NCBI GenBank assembly: GCA_963585895.1 | Contig: OY757947.1 | Location: 37,423,450-37,487,449 of the forward strand | Direction of reading: 5' to 3' | Length of the DNA stretch: 64,000 nucleotides | Source of the DNA: Sepioteuthis lessoniana | Lineage: Eukaryota; Mollusca; Cephalopoda; Myopsida; Loliginidae | In this document: in pieces, positions 24,550 to 35,390 of the stretch | Position numbering within the stretch: position 1 is the stretch's first letter | Layout: every line of letters begins with the position of its first letter | Position numbers and translations under genes: made by a program | Notes under the pieces: model-generated | Told to the model about the DNA's origin: nothing | The model's input: the letters and a program-made list of their open reading frames with translations, nothing else | Database searches by the model: none

Positions 24550-25304
24550 AGAAGTTAGACTCGTACTTCATAATAATTTATCTCATTAAAACAGACAATA
24601 TGTATTCATATATGTAATTTCAGTGGAGTGACGACAACCACGGTTAATTATGAATAAGATTTCCCCAGGCGATTTAGTAATAAGTGTTAATATAATTATT
24701 TCATCCTTGATGAATTTAAGTCTTATTAAGTAATGCATTTCTAAAGGTGTAAGTTATTAATAATTCTTTCTATAGTCATAAATAATTGAAGAATTTAACA
24801 AGTGATCGTAATTTTTTCCTTTTACTATTATTCATTTCAAAACATCATATTAGATTCTCTTTGTTATCTGTTGGGGCTAACAAAGAAAATTTCATTCTGT
24901 GCTCCCATATCATTTCTTTTGAATACTATGTTTAATTCTCATTTTGTGTTTTGAGCAAAATTTACTAAATAATCATGGAATGGATTTATATTTTCAAGCA
25001 ACACCTTCAGGAGCAATTTCAATGTTTACATTGTTGGATACCGATTCTTTGAACTTATGAGTAGTTATCTCCCCTTTACTGTCAATCGTTATTAAAATTT
25101 GTTTATTATTCTATTCAACACCATTCATTCATTTGAGCATGGCAAACGGTTGCAAGTATTGCAACCTAACACCAATAATTCAATTTAGGCACACTTTTAT
25201 AGAGTTTCAAGTCTTGCTACTTCCTGATAATAATTCTATTCAACATTACTACACACTGTTAAATGCTGAAAATTCTTTTTCTAACAATTCAATGAAACCT
25301 GGTA

Positions 25305-25672
25305 AATTGTTTGTTGGATTTTATGGCATATCAAACTATGTAGGTTTGCCATATAATATTATACATATAGAATTGAATAGTCAAACAATTTTATTTCTAA
25401 CTTTTCTATTTAAGATGTTTATACACAATTTAAATAACAACAGTTCTATTTGATTGATAGAAAAAAACCCTATCAAAGTGCTAGCTGAGGTCAGAGTGCA
25501 TGTGGGAGTGATAGCAATGAAGAGGTACTCAATATTATCCATAGCTGGAGCTATGCAGTAAGATGGTTAGACGTCATATGCACAACACTTCTTTGTGGGG
25601 AATCTTACCCTCTCTGCAGAGATGCAGTTGGTTTATCAAAATATATCAGAGAGAGAGAGAGAGAGAGGGAGA
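25305..25672 (+). repeat. Diverged R-family copy with (GA)n
   Basis: Collinear with 9988-10387, with the same diverged tail subtype and terminal (GA)n at 25648-25672. Confidence 0.7.
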
Positions 25673-25774
25673 TCATATTAGTTTGTTAATTTGATTATTA
25701 TGGTATATTCTGTTGTATTGGCCTTTTGCCAAACTTGACCTCTGTTAAGTTGGTTTAACCAGCAGCTTGTCAAA

Positions 25775-26059
25775 ATAAAGCTTGTATTTTAGGTATCTTA
25801 TTCTACCTGGGGATATTTTTTTTAAAATTTCAACTCTTAGAATCCATTTGTCGGGTATGCTGTCACAATCTCAGTTATACTGAGATTTTTACATTTTCAT
25901 GTTAGATTCTCCATGATCATCTGATATGAAATATTTATGCGAGAAGAATAAACCAGGAAAAGTTAGATATGAATTATTTCTTTAACATGTGCTCAAGAGA
26001 TGAGTTCTTCTACTCTAGAGAAATAAATGAACTCCCTTATCCTCTTATTAAATAGAACC
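25775..26059 (+). repeat. Flank of the LINE insertion, repeated at 13.1 kb
   Basis: The segment 25930-26059 matches 13120-13270. It is the pre-insertion sequence into which the non-LTR element integrated; nothing else is supported here. Confidence 0.55.
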
Positions 26060-26070
26060 ACTACTATACT
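26060..26070. repeat. Left target-site duplication of LINE
   Basis: ACTACTATACT here is repeated exactly at 28362-28372. Element sequence begins at 26071. Confidence 0.75.
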
Positions 26071-26886
26071 ATTTTTCCATTTCTTGTTTATAAGGACGTA
26101 GTCTATCTGAGCTTTAGTATTGTTTGCGTACGTGTATGTCCATAGTTTGCCCTCTCTTTTTTGGTAGTTTGTATTGAGGCATGCTAATCTACTTTCTATC
26201 ATGAAATCTGTTAGATGTTGCCCATTCCTATTTGACGTGTTGTGGAGGCTGTATTTGTTGTTTCGGTTTTTCCCGATTTGGGCATTCATGTCTCCGCCAA
26301 TGACTAACATGTTGTGTTTCGGGATGCTACGCACTAATGAGGATAACTCATCGTAGAAGGTGACTAGTTCAGTTTCTTCACTAACATTGGTGGGGCTGTA
26401 GCATGAGATGATTGTTGCTCTGGGGTTTCCGTTAAATGTAGCTGCCATCATTCTAGGTTGTATTTTCTCAACGCTATTAAGCGTTTTTAATGCTCTAGGT
26501 CCTATAAGTAATCCTACCCCTCCTACTGCGGCGTTGACAGAGTTTTTCCATGCGGATACAGTGGCGAGCGACCAGCCATTGCCAGTTTCGTGATATTTGA
26601 TATCTTCGGAGTGCGTGTATCTGTGTTCTTGTATGCATATTATGTCTATCTTATGTTCTTCGGCCGATGCGATTAGCTCTGGGAGTTGTCCTATTCTATT
26701 TAAGGTTCTTACGTTAAATGTGGCTATTTGTAGTGTTTGCTTGCATTTTAGTTGTTTTGATTGTTTGAGCTCTGTAGCTGATTTTTCGAACACTGAGGCC
26801 AGGGCTCCAACCTCAGCAGGACGCGCCCCTTTTTTACCCGCTCGAAGAGCGATGCGGTTTGTGTATGTGGTTTGAGTGTGGGTCAT
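26071..26886 (-). pseudogene. Non-LTR retrotransposon endonuclease domain (inverted 5' part)
   Basis: Encodes the apurinic/apyrimidinic-type endonuclease of an RTE-like LINE, which nicks target DNA to start target-primed reverse transcription. The start codon at 26886 begins MTHTQTTYTNR. Residues about 50-270 hold the family motifs TFNVRTL, CIQEHR (catalytic Glu), GGDMNAQIG (Asp/Asn) and QIDYVLI. The expected C-terminal SDH motif is missing because the element breaks at 26071, after KKWKNS. The frame then runs into host sequence down to 25993, so the last 24 codons are not element-derived. No internal stop. The linker and most of the reverse transcriptase that should follow are absent, and the remaining RT part lies in the opposite orientation to the right, so this copy cannot make a working protein. 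Confidence 0.85.
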
Positions 26887-27297
26887 GGTTATCTTTCGAT
26901 GGCTGTTTTATTCTCTTCTATAGAAGCCACTCTTATAGAGGAGCAGCAGTAGTTCCCCGATCGAACTAACGATCCTGAGCGTAAAGTCGTCAAACTCACG
27001 TCCAGGACCCGTTTAGGTATTGAGTTTGGTCGTCCATGGGTTTATTCAAATACCTTTACGTACATCATGCTGCTTCCCATGTGTACGTAAAAAAAAGGGG
27101 GGGTAATTTTGGTTTAAGTTTTAAGTTTTAACTTAGTTAAAGTCCAAGATTAAGGTACTTTCATATGACTTTCACTGGTACTGACTTTTGCTTTTTTTTT
27201 TTGCTGTATTGGGACTTTTCCTAGGCTTTTTATTTATTTATCTTTTTTTTTTTTTTACTACAGTTGGGAACCTAGCAGGCTTCAGGAATTATAGAGC
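26887..27297 (-). mobile_element. Inverted LINE 5' leader up to the inversion junction
   Basis: Upstream of the endonuclease start in the inverted segment, containing T/A-rich runs (27073-27260) and no frame. The junction with the forward-oriented RT part is placed at about 27297, where the frame becomes GAC TCC ATT CAC AGA. Confidence 0.55.
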
Positions 27298-28350
27298 GAC
27301 TCCATTCACAGAGGAAAGATTGAAAAAATCCTACTAGCGTACGGCATACCTAAAGAAACCGTAGCGGCAATAACGATTCTCTATAGAAACACTAAAGTAA
27401 AAGTACGATCACCGGATGGAAACACAGAATACTTTGACATTGTAGCAGGAGTACTACAAGGGGACATGCTGGCCCCGTACCTCTTTATCATTTGCCTAGA
27501 CTACGTACTTAGAACATCGATTGACAAAATCAAAGAGAATGGCTTCGAACTGACGAAGAAAAGAAGCAGAAGATACCCCGCAACAACAATTACCGACGCC
27601 GACTACGCCGATGACATAGCGATACTGGCAAATACACCTGACCAAGCCGAAACACTTCTGCATAGTTTGGAACGAGCAGCAGCAAGCATAGGCCTCTATG
27701 TTAATGCACACAAAACGGAATATATGTGCTATAACCAAACGGGGGACATCTCCACTCTAGAAGGAACCCCACTTAAACTAGTAGACAAATTCACGTACCT
27801 AGGAAGCAGCGTCGAATCAACCGAAAAGGACATCGAAACGAGGTTAACGAAAGCATGAACAGCTATCAATAGGCTATCGATTATATGGAAATCAGACCTA
27901 ACCGATAAAATGAAACGCAGTTTCTTCCAGGCAGCGGTCACATCGATACTGCTATATGGATGCACTACATGGACGCTAACAAAACGACTGGAGAAGAAGC
28001 TAGATGGCAATTACACAAGAATATTGCGTGCAATCCTGAACAAGTCCTGGCAGCAACACCCCACAAGACACCAACTGTACGGCCACCTGCCCCCTATCAC
28101 GAAAACTATTCAAGTTAGACGAACCAGACATGCAGGACACTGCTGGAGAAGCAGAGATGAACTCATAAGAGATGTACTCTTATGGATCCCCACACATGGC
28201 CGCGCAAAAGCAGGACGACCAGCTCGAACGTACATTCAGCAGCTATGTGAGGATACAGGATGTTGTCCTGAAGACCTACCTAGGGCGATGAACGATAGGG
28301 AGGAGTGGCGAGAGAGGGTCAGGGATATCCGTGCTACCAGCGCGATATGA
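27298..28350 (+). pseudogene. Non-LTR reverse transcriptase, C-terminal part
   Basis: Continuous frame from the junction at about 27298 to the TGA at 28348-28350, interrupted once by TGA at 27856-27858. The 62.2-kb copy has TGG (Trp) there. Visible motifs: DSIHRGK (palm), LQGDMLAPYLFI, then the catalytic DADYADDIAIL, FTYLGSS, and the C-terminal region with LLYGCTTW and RRTRHAGH. The N-terminal RT motifs and the linker are missing. The order and sequence are those of RTE-type elements. No active protein is expected. Annotating the fragment beginning at Met 27466 alone would miss about 56 upstream codons. Confidence 0.85.
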
Positions 28351-28361
28351 TGATGATGATG
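28351..28361 (+). repeat. (TGA)n 3' terminus of LINE
   Basis: Short TGA/GAT run right after the stop, typical of RTE-clade 3' ends. The same run starts the minus-strand copies at 53344 and 62174. Confidence 0.75.
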
Positions 28362-28372
28362 ACTACTATACT
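28362..28372. repeat. Right target-site duplication of LINE
   Basis: Exact repeat of ACTACTATACT at 26060-26070, bracketing the whole 2.3-kb rearranged element. Confidence 0.75.
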
Positions 28373-28675
28373 ACTATAAGACAGCTTTGGTACTGAATAA
28401 ACCATGAGAGTTGAAGTACCATTAAAATTGAATACTTCATTTATATAGAAAAATTACCCAAAATCTTGCTCTGGGATTTTTTGAAAGAAATATTTTCAAG
28501 TCATCAATCTCATTTTAAATGTGAATAATTTACCATACATTCACAAACAGAGACACACACATATCTAAGTATGGCCTTATTATACATATTAAAGTAATTT
28601 TTTTAGAAAGTTATATAAATCAGCTTGGGATATGACAATAATCCTGTAGTATTTCTGTTTTAACCCACCTGCTAT

Positions 28676-28925
28676 CATTGGCCTAATGAGAAGAGTTGGC
28701 CCTGGAGACTGGAGTTCAATCCTAGGTTGAGTCATACCAAAGACTCAAAAAATGGTACTTGATGATGCCTTGCTTAACACTCAGCATTATAAGGTACGGA
28801 TCAAGGGTAAAGTGGAGCAATCCAGAGAAAGGAGTAGTACCCTCTCCTACACCTCAGTGTAGTAGTTATAAAAAAGAGAGCCTTCTGGTCACCCTCGACT
28901 AAGATCGACAACTTTACTTATATAT
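28676..28925 (+). mobile_element. SINE-A copy
   Basis: Plus orientation: degraded A box (TGGCCTAATGAG), B box AGTTCAATCCTAGG, body with CAGCATTATAAGGTACGG, CACCTCAGTGTAGTAG and the 3' end ACAACTTTACTTATATA. Confidence 0.8.
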
Positions 28926-29049
28926 TTCTATAATAAATCTGCAGTTTTTCTAGAATAAATAAAATAATTAATAGACATGCATAAGTGTATATGTGTTGTG
29001 CAACTAAGAGAGTTAATTTATATGTTAAGAATTACAGTGCATTTCTGTA

Positions 29050-29112
<63 letters not shown>

Positions 29113-29638
29113 TTTCACTGAGTGAGATTGATTAGGATGAAAAAAATATGGTTATTGTGTCAATTGGCAATTTCCGGTAGCCCAAAAACCTGAAGGAAAA
29201 AGAGCAGTGACTGAAAAATTGGAGTTCTTTTGTTAACAAACAGATAAAGAAATATTTTTTTTCAACGTAAGTCTTTTTTTTTTACTTGGTAAGATTGATC
29301 AGGATACAAAATACATCACAGCGAGAGCATATTTGTTAATTAACTTGATAATTAATGTATATTCTATTGACCTTGTATCAAATATGAACTTTGCTCAGTT
29401 GCAATGACTCTGGTCTTATCTTAGAAATTAAAATATTAACGACAACAGCTGATAAAATAAATTATCTATTTAATTCAAAGATTAATCTCTTTTCACGAAG
29501 TTTATATCAACATCATTAATAGTTCAAACACATTTCTGATTAAGTTGGTGGCTTCTGACAAAAATGGTAAAAAAAAGACTTTAAGTTGTTTATTTTAGAA
29601 ATTTAGGATTAGTTACTCATTAGAATTTAAACAGTAAA
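28925..29638. other. AT-rich DNA with (TA)n
   Basis: (TA)n at 29055-29110. The part 29325-29560 is a diverged relative of 10385-10620. No gene. Confidence 0.5.
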
Positions 29639-30434
29639 GAGTTTGGTTGGGTTGGGTTTTATGGCATATCAATAAGTGTAAGTTATTTAATACCAAATTT
29701 TCTTCATATCTATATACATTAAAAATATGATCTGTAAAAATATTGTGTTGATAACATTTTTAAATGAGACTAAGTGCATGTTTTTGCACACAATGAAATG
29801 TTTTTAAGTATTGCTATGGAACAGTATCAATTTAACATCAGTTATTAGATTTGGTTTGCTTTATTTTCATGGCATATCAACCATTATGGATTATTTAATA
29901 CCAAATCTTCTTTTTACTTCTACATCAACCATTAATGATTATTTAATACCAAATCCTCTTTTTACTTCTATATCAACCATTATGGATTATTTAATACCAA
30001 ATCCTCTTTTTACTTCTATATCAACCATTATTGATTATTTAATACCAAATCCTCCTTTTTCCTTTTATATCAAACATTATTGATTATTTAATACAAAATC
30101 ATCTTTTTACTTTGCTATCAAAAATATTAAATGATCAAACAGTTATATTTCCAACAATTTAATTTAGCAGAAGACATTTGTTTGCCCAGAGTTGAAATGT
30201 TAAACAGTTTTATTTGATCCGTAGATGGGAACCTTTCAGGTGCTACCACTCCAGGTCAGTGTGGACCTGAGAATGATGGAAACAAATGAGTACTCTGCAT
30301 TTCCTAAAGCTCCAGCATTACTGGAACTTCACCATCAGATTGTTTAGTGTCATAACAGGACATTCATTGGAGTGGGGTCTTACCCCTCAGCAGAGAACCA
30401 GTCAGTGTATTCCGCAGCCCCAGCTTGCTGGGCT
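29638..30434 (+). repeat. R-family composite: heads, tandem heads, one tail
   Basis: Head at 29641-29700, a second head at about 29850, then a local tandem expansion, and one tail from about 30215 (GGTGCTACCACTCCAGG) to 30434 (CAGCCCCAGC..GCTGGG). Confidence 0.7.
29880..30110 (+). repeat. 48-bp tandem repeat of the R head module
   Basis: About five units with spacings of 47-49 bp, built on TATCAACCATTATGGATTATTTAATACC and a CTTTTTACTTC spacer. Because 48 is divisible by 3, one frame reads a 16-residue repeat (ISTIMDYLIPNPLFTS). The protein is judged a by-product. Confidence 0.8.
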
Positions 30435-30439
30435 GATTA

Positions 30440-31480
30440 GTCATTTGTTTGAACCAGTTTAAATAGATATACATGATATCTGAGACATTCAATTGTCAAT
30501 ATTTTCATTTTTACATAAGTTTGAACTAATTTGTTTGCAAACTTGTATTTCTATTGTTTTTATGCTGTTAAATCATTTCAATTATTGATATCTAACATTA
30601 ATTCTATTCAATAACAATCATTTGTTTGCACACAGGATTTCTGGCATTAACTAAATATTCTTTATAGAAATATAATTTACAAATTTTCAACAGAACTTAA
30701 GTCTACTGAGGAGAGTTTCATCTGACTACTGCCAGACAACCTCCTATAAAATAAAAAGACTAAATTATCCCAAACCGAAACCAGAAAGCAGTAAAGGGGG
30801 GTAAGAAATTAGAATTTATATTTTTGTGTCACTGTTGAGACAATTTAACTGAATTATAAATGACCCAAGATATTTATCTTTGAAGAATTAATTAGGAAAA
30901 TTTAGATACAAGTAATTTCTATAACAGTTGGTCCATATATGATTTCAATGTAAATATTTATTAACATCATCCTGTATTTAATCAAGTGTCACAATATATG
31001 TACTCATTTGATTCTATATCCATTTAGAGGTTTTTATTTGATAAATATCTGTGATATCACTGGATATTTCATGTTTAATGTTATATCAACATTTTTAGAT
31101 GATGAATAATTAAATCTTCCTAGTATGTAGATATATATGTATATATATATTTGCAAATGAAAAGATTATTTTTAAATTTTTTAAATGAGTCATTAAATCT
31201 CATTTCTTTGCACTCAGTTAAATATTTTCAAGTATTGTGAACACTAATAATTCTATTCAATATTTGTTTGTAGACAGTTAAATGCTTTGAAGTATTTTCA
31301 TGTAACACTAATAATTCTATTTAAATTAATTTCTTTGCCAACTGTTTTCTTTCGAGCTCATGATTTGTGATGTTTACCTTTTTCTTTGAATAAAACAGTT
31401 TGTAACAGAAAAAACACTTTGCAAAAAAATTGCTTATTTCAAAGGAATTTTTTGCACAGTTTTCTTGAGCTCATGATTTG
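30440..31480. other. AT-rich repeat-derived DNA, no gene seen
   Basis: The part 30820-31350 resembles 4410-4990 (TATTTTTGTGTCA, GTCACAATATATGT, CACTAATAATTCTATT). No coding signal. Confidence 0.5.
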
Positions 31481-32360
31481 TGATGTTTTCGAAAATATAT
31501 TCTATAAAAAAATTGTAAACTCCAAAAACCATTGATATATTTTGAGTTAGAGAAGAAATATTGAGAAAGTGTCTCACATAGTAAGATATGGCATTATTAT
31601 CAAAGTTAGAATTGAGATTAAACAATCCTTCTTTCTAGTAGTGAAAATTAATTTCTCTACTTTCTCACTATAAATGAAATCTGAGTTTTTGATTATTTTA
31701 ATTAGTCTTCTGCCTTTTAATCTCAATATTACACTCCAATTTCCATGTCTGAACACAAGAGACTAGGCCTAGGTATAACATTCTATATGAGGTCTTATTA
31801 GAGTTTTATCTCTTTTCAAAACAACAGTAGCCTCCTTTATAACTTGTTGGCTGGGGTTGTAGTATATGCTGGCTGCTACTCTTGAGAGGGTGAAGACTTT
31901 CCCCCAACAAAGCTGCCTGTTGGCCCAAGGTGGCATCTAATGATGCTTAAGGACAAGGTCCTAGTGCTTGAATATTCAGTGACCCTGCTTCCCAAAGATC
32001 CAGATGGCTTAGTGTCATCTCCAGGAATGTCAATGGTCAGGGAGGTGTCTTAGCCCTCGACTGCAATTCTATATCTAAGCTAAACTTAGTGAATGAAAAG
32101 AACAAGAAAGAAGTTAAGCAGTTTTGAGTTTAAGCTATAATTCAATGGATGATCAATTAATCCAAATCAGCTACCTGAGGCTTGTGTGCTATACCGAAGC
32201 AAATCTTAGGAAATTATAAGAGAATGTAAAGAAAAGTAATCACTTAGGCAGCAACAGTAACTGAAAAAGAGCTGAAATCAATGTGCCATCTCTAAGGGAA
32301 ACTTAGTATAGAATAAGAAAGAAGGTAAGCAGTGATGAGTCTGTTTAGTATTTTCATGAG
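31480..32360 (-). repeat. Dispersed repeat family S1, reverse copy c
   Basis: Reverse complement of about 240-1040: CTCAATATTTCTTCTCTAACTC.. through the ACAACCCCAGCCAACA tail module to the AAGTGGTCACCCGTA-like end. Provides the third full-length example of S1. Confidence 0.75.
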
Positions 32361-32562
32361 TTTCCACTTAAACAGCAAAAGCTATTGCAAGCACTTGAGG
32401 CCAATGTGCCATATTCAAACAAATCTTTTAAATAACAAGAATAACAAGAAATTGTCATATCAACAAGAAAATATTATAAAAAGAGGATTTATCTCAACTT
32501 GGTTGTATTATTATTTAATTATTATAACGAAATTAGAAGAAATATTGCACTTCAGCTACATT

Positions 32563-32595
<33 letters not shown>

Positions 32596-33130
32596 TTGCA
32601 ATTTTATTCTCGTGATTTTGCAAATTATGCTGTTAATCTATATATTTCACATTAAAAATGAAATTTTCTTTAAAAGGGTCAAGTAATTGGAATTTTTGAT
32701 CATAATTAGCTTTTCCTATTTTTATTCAAAAAATTAAAGATCACCTCTAAAGACAAAGACCTGCTTGATATTGGTTTTTGACATTCTACAAGTTAGGTCC
32801 TTCAAAAGACAAAGAAAGAAAATCTTATTCGATGTTTGAAAATGAATGTTTATAAAAGAAAGAAATAAAGGATAGTCATCAAATTTTTAAATTATTTATG
32901 ACTATAGAAAGTATTAATTAATTTTTTTTTCTATGTATATTTATGACTATATGATCTTTAAAGCTTAGGAAATCTCTGATTATACTAATAGGGACAATTA
33001 GGATTATAAAGACTGGGGATAAATTATTGATAATGATGTGTAGAAGAGATAAAATTCTTTTCCATATATATTTATGACAATATGATTTTCTGTGCTTTGG
33101 AAACCTGTTCTTGTAAATTGGATTGTAAAA
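32360..33130. other. AT-rich DNA with (TG)n, no gene seen
   Basis: (TG)n at 32565-32594. Around 32640-32900 it resembles 16140-16330 reversed (CAAGCAAGTGGAGATC.., TTTGAGGGTCCTA). No gene. Confidence 0.45.
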
Positions 33131-33350
33131 CATTCCTAGTAAGGTTTGGTAATACCCCTCCCGCCAATAAGTGGCTTACGTACGACACATCAAATATTTG
33201 ATGATATTCGTTCGGTATCTTACAATGATCTGATTGGCTGGGGCATTAGAATATGTAATTGCAGACTGCTCCACTGCCCGCCTCTTTTCAATCGCATTCA
33301 AGCTGTTTGCTTGCCTTTATGCTTGCGTGTACTGCCCGGCAGCCTGCCCC

Positions 33351-33909
33351 TTCTACAATCTCATTGGCGCATTGTCTACCTCTCACGAACCTCATTCGTT
33401 CAGTCGACCTGCTACTGTTGTCACTCATACTACTCAGCCTCTTTTTTTTCTCTTTCTCTCTTTCTTTCACTTAGCCCGCTTGCCCGCCCCTTCTACAATC
33501 TCATTGGTGCATTGTCTACCTCTCACGAACCTCATTCGTTCAGTCGACCTGCTACTGTTGTCACTCATACTACTCAGCCTCTTTTTTTCTCTTTCTCTCT
33601 TTCTTTCACTCAGCCCGCTTGCCGGCCCCTTCTACAATCTCACTGGTGCATTGTCTACCTCTCACGAACCTCATTCGTTCAGTCGGCCTGCTACTGTTGT
33701 CACTCATACTACTCAGCCTCTTTTTTTCTCTTTCTCTCTTTCTTTCACTCAGCCCGCTTGCCCGCCCCTTCTACAATCTCATTGGTGCATTGTCTACCTC
33801 TCACGAACCTCATTCGTTCAGTCGGCCTGCTACTGTTGTCACTCATACTACTCAGCCTCTTTTTTTCTCTTTCTCTATTTCTTTCACTCAGCCCGGTGGT
33901 CCGCCTCCA
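33351..33909 (+). repeat. 139-bp tandem array, four units
   Basis: TTCTACAATCTCATTGG recurs at 33351, 33491, 33630 and 33769. Each unit has a GC box (CCCGCCCC, or GGCCCC in one), an inverted CCAAT box (ATTGG) 13-14 bp later, CACGAACCTCATTCG, and a T/C tract of about 30 bp. Three overlapping long frames (up to 268 codons) exist only because the array lacks stops in every frame; the unit length is not a multiple of three. A single related unit lies reversed at 15300-15610. Transcriptional function is possible from the motif content but unproven. Confidence 0.85.
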
Positions 33910-33959
33910 AACGTTCTTACTAGCACTCTATGATTCCTTTTATTCTCAGTGAGTATGAA

Positions 33960-34440
33960 GTGAAGCAGACAGTTATCCTTCTACTGCGATGCCATATCTA
34001 AACAAAACTTAGTGAATAAAAAGAGAAAGAAAGAAGTTAAGCAGCTTTAAGCCTGCTCTATAATTAGATTAACGACCAACTAATCCAAAACGGCTCTCTG
34101 AGGCCCGTGTGGCATAATTATGCAAAGCTCATGAAATAAAGAGTCTCTAAAGAAAAATAATCACTTAGGCAACAATATTTACTCGAAAAAAATGGGACCA
34201 GTGTGTCATATCTCTAAGGAAAGCTTAGTGAAGAAAACGAAAAATGTAAGCAGCGATGATCCTGTTCAATACTTGGATGGGTGAACAATGAAGCAACAGC
34301 AGCTACTGTAAGCCCAATTGGCCTATGTAATATATGTAAACAAATCTTAATAAATAAAAGAAAAATAAAGGAAAAACTTAAGCAACGATGAACCTTTTCA
34401 TATTTTATATGGGTGACCACTTAGGCAACGGTTGAAATTA
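33960..34440 (-). repeat. S1 family, partial reverse copy
   Basis: Reverse-oriented S1 terminal part (GAAGTTAAGCAG, AATCCAAA..GAGGC, GGGTGACCACTTAGGCAAC), internally duplicated. It separates the 139-bp array from the CT/CA tract that is contiguous with its relative near 15.3 kb. Confidence 0.6.
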
Positions 34441-34603
34441 TGAAAGTATTAGCATATATATCCATGTTTTGATTCAATAAATTTTCTGAGATATCACTGG
34501 TGATGATTTTATTTATTTTCTATGTCATTATGTGCATTTATCATGATTATGGTTTTTATATTATGAGAAAATTATTTAAGGAAGGTAATTCTTTCTCGTC
34601 ATA

Positions 34604-34639
<36 letters not shown>

Positions 34640-34648
34640 AACACACAC
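34604..34648. repeat. (CT)n(CA)n microsatellite
   Basis: CT run to 34621, then CA run; corresponds to the GT/GA tract at 15306-15340 in the inverted relative. Confidence 0.9.
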
Positions 34649-34659
34649 CTAAATAATCT

Positions 34660-35010
34660 ACGAAATAATTTCATATTCATGACACTTTGATCATTACTCG
34701 TAAATACTTACACTTAATGATTACACATATTTTGAACTTTTAAAATAAATTACAAATGATTTCATTTTGAAATGCATAAAATAAGATTTAAATAGTTTAA
34801 TCTCAAAATATAACGAAAGGAATTAAAGAATTAGGATGTAAACGGCTTTTATATATAAATAGATTGGTTACTTTGTCCAACGACATCACTCATCCGGTTG
34901 GCTGGGATTGTAGAATCTACCGATTGCAGAAAGGAAAACATCTCCGTAACTAGTGTCCTGGGTGTGACTGTAAACTGCATCTGATGGTGGGGTTCCAATT
35001 GTGGATTTCT
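34660..35010 (-). repeat. Inverted relative of 14930-15270, including R tail
   Basis: Reverse complement matches the 15-kb block: ..AAATGATTTCATTTTGAAATG.., CTTTGTCCAACGACATC and then the R tail at 34890-35010 (GATTGTAGAATCTACCGA, GTCCTGGGTGTGACT, GCATCTGATGGTGGGG). Confidence 0.65.
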
Positions 35011-35390
35011 AGATGGAATGTTTCTTAAATTTCACCAAATTTACAAGCACTTTTCTCTACTGCTTGTGTAATTACAAATATAGAACAATGAATTATTATT
35101 ATAATAATTATTATTATTTGTTTGTAATACCTCATTGGGCATCTCACAAAAGTTGACATATTCTTAAAAAAAGACAACAGCAAAATGATATCACAGATTG
35201 TTTTCATGGAATGAAAAAAATCAAAAACATCCATACAATGTAATTTATTTGCATAAAATGTGGTTTTTGAATAATTTAATTTATTTTTTGCACTATTGAT
35301 GTTGTTTATATGAAATGATGGAAATATTTTGAAGAGACATTAATCATGGAATAAAATATATTATTATGTCAAGCATGATTAGATTTTTTG
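35010..35390. other. AT-rich DNA, no gene seen
   Basis: No repeat, RNA or coding feature could be supported, apart from a short run of ATT units at about 35090-35117. Confidence 0.45.

Larger units (their letters stand above)
22745..25775 (+). repeat. Segmental duplication, copy B
   Basis: Counterpart of 5935-10485. It lacks the SINE found at 6134 and the roughly 1-kb R-containing block of copy A, jumping from the equivalent of 8645 to the equivalent of 9690 near 25105. CpG dinucleotides are more frequent at 23330-24660 than in the flanks, as in copy A. Confidence 0.8.

Noticed and set aside
25993..26070. Last 24 codons of the endonuclease frame
   Set aside because: They lie outside the target duplication boundary and match host flank repeated at 13.2 kb, so they are not part of the element.
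26174..26875. Plus-strand ORFs opposite the LINE endonuclease
   Set aside because: Antisense shadows of the minus-strand endonuclease frame.
29811..30083. 90-codon ORF with a 16-residue repeat
   Set aside because: Produced by the 48-bp tandem R-head repeat; no independent coding evidence.
33146..33952. 268-codon plus-strand ORF (and two overlapping long frames)
   Set aside because: All three frames stay open because the 139-bp tandem unit has no stops; the translation is low-complexity and the unit is not a multiple of three.
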